From an uncultured Tidjanibacter sp. (GTDB taxonomy: Bacteria; Bacteroidota; Bacteroidia; Bacteroidales; Rikenellaceae): DNA of 5,619 nt. Below, one piece after another: positions 5,444-5,619 of the stretch (positions are counted from its first letter, which is position 1; the number at the start of each line of letters is the position of its first letter). The position numbers and the translations under genes were made by a program. Where the stretch lies: positions 1 to 5,619 of the forward strand of contig CAKUKW010000140.1 in assembly GCA_934663885.1 (NCBI GenBank). Direction: 5' to 3'. Below the pieces are notes generated by a model. It did not search any database. It saw only the letters and a list, made by a program, of their open reading frames with translations, and had not been told where the DNA came from.

Positions 5444-5619
5444 TTAGGGTGCAGGCCGGTTTAAAGCGGGTTTTGCCCACCCGTACCTGCGTGAAAGCCA
5501 CCTGAACAGCCACCACAGAAGCAACGCTACCAGGGTGCCGAGAATTATCCCGAACAATATCTGCATCGGGAAATGAACCCCCAGGTAGATGCGCGAATAG
5601 GACGTCAGGAGCGCATAGC
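5444..5619 (-). CDS. PAP2-family phosphatase, C-terminal fragment (cut by window edge)
   Basis: The last 57 residues, translated by hand, begin YALLTSYSRIYLGVHFPMQI and continue into a hydrophobic helix (LFGIILGTLVALLLWWLF) and a basic tail ending in NRPAP. This matches the third signature of PAP2 phosphatases (SRxxxxxHxxxD) plus the last transmembrane helix. Membrane PAP2 enzymes dephosphorylate lipid phosphates such as undecaprenyl pyrophosphate, phosphatidylglycerol phosphate or lipid A phosphates; which applies here cannot be told. Serine, arginine and the nucleophile-partner histidine (residues 8, 9 and 15 of the fragment) are present, but the expected aspartate is Q19. The first two motifs lie outside the window, so the activity cannot be judged. 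The YgjP-like gene follows after 32 nt. Confidence 0.88.
   Translation of the reverse strand, partial: YALLTSYSRIYLGVHFPMQILFGIILGTLVALLLWWLFRWLSRRYGWAKPALNRPAP

Overview
The window looks like a chromosomal piece of a Gram-negative Bacteroidota, most likely Bacteroidales. It has a lipid A kinase gene (lpxK), two lipoproteins with a short Bacteroides-style signal peptide and a lipobox cysteine at residue 17, A/T-rich starts without a Shine-Dalgarno sequence, and promoter boxes of the Bacteroidota primary sigma factor type (TTTG, 19-20 nt, TAnnTTTG). No transposase, integrase, CRISPR array, tRNA or rRNA was seen. The species cannot be named from the sequence.

Left part (1-1860), minus strand: the N-terminal quarter of lpxK (leaving the window at base 1) with its own good promoter; upstream of it an arginine deiminase gene (517-1695) with all catalytic residues, closed by an intrinsic terminator. 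A candidate promoter at 1821-1851 would give this gene a leader of about 120 nt. The leader carries a 27-codon hydrophobic mini-ORF (1702-1785) that ends six bases before the deiminase start and is in frame with it.

Middle (1860-3330), plus strand: a noncoding stretch of about 440 bases, then a strong promoter with a perfect 7-bp-arm inverted repeat exactly filling its spacer. It drives an apparent two-gene operon: an uncharacterised lipoprotein (2228-2818) and, 19 nt later, a small four-helix membrane protein (2838-3263). The operon ends at a perfect 14-bp hairpin that can serve both strands.

Right part (3430-5619), minus strand: a second uncharacterised lipoprotein (3430-4389), a 311-nt noncoding gap containing a GC-rich nested palindrome, a YgjP/DUF45-type zinc metallopeptidase-fold protein (4701-5411), and the C-terminus of a PAP2-family phosphatase (5444-5619, running off the window) whose motif-3 aspartate is a glutamine. 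The last two are 32 nt apart and probably cotranscribed.

Most of this is ordinary Bacteroidota housekeeping or cell-envelope sequence. No multi-gene novel defence or mobile system is evident. The parts least explained by known families are the lipoprotein/membrane-protein operon with its promoter palindrome and the small ORF in front of the arginine deiminase gene.
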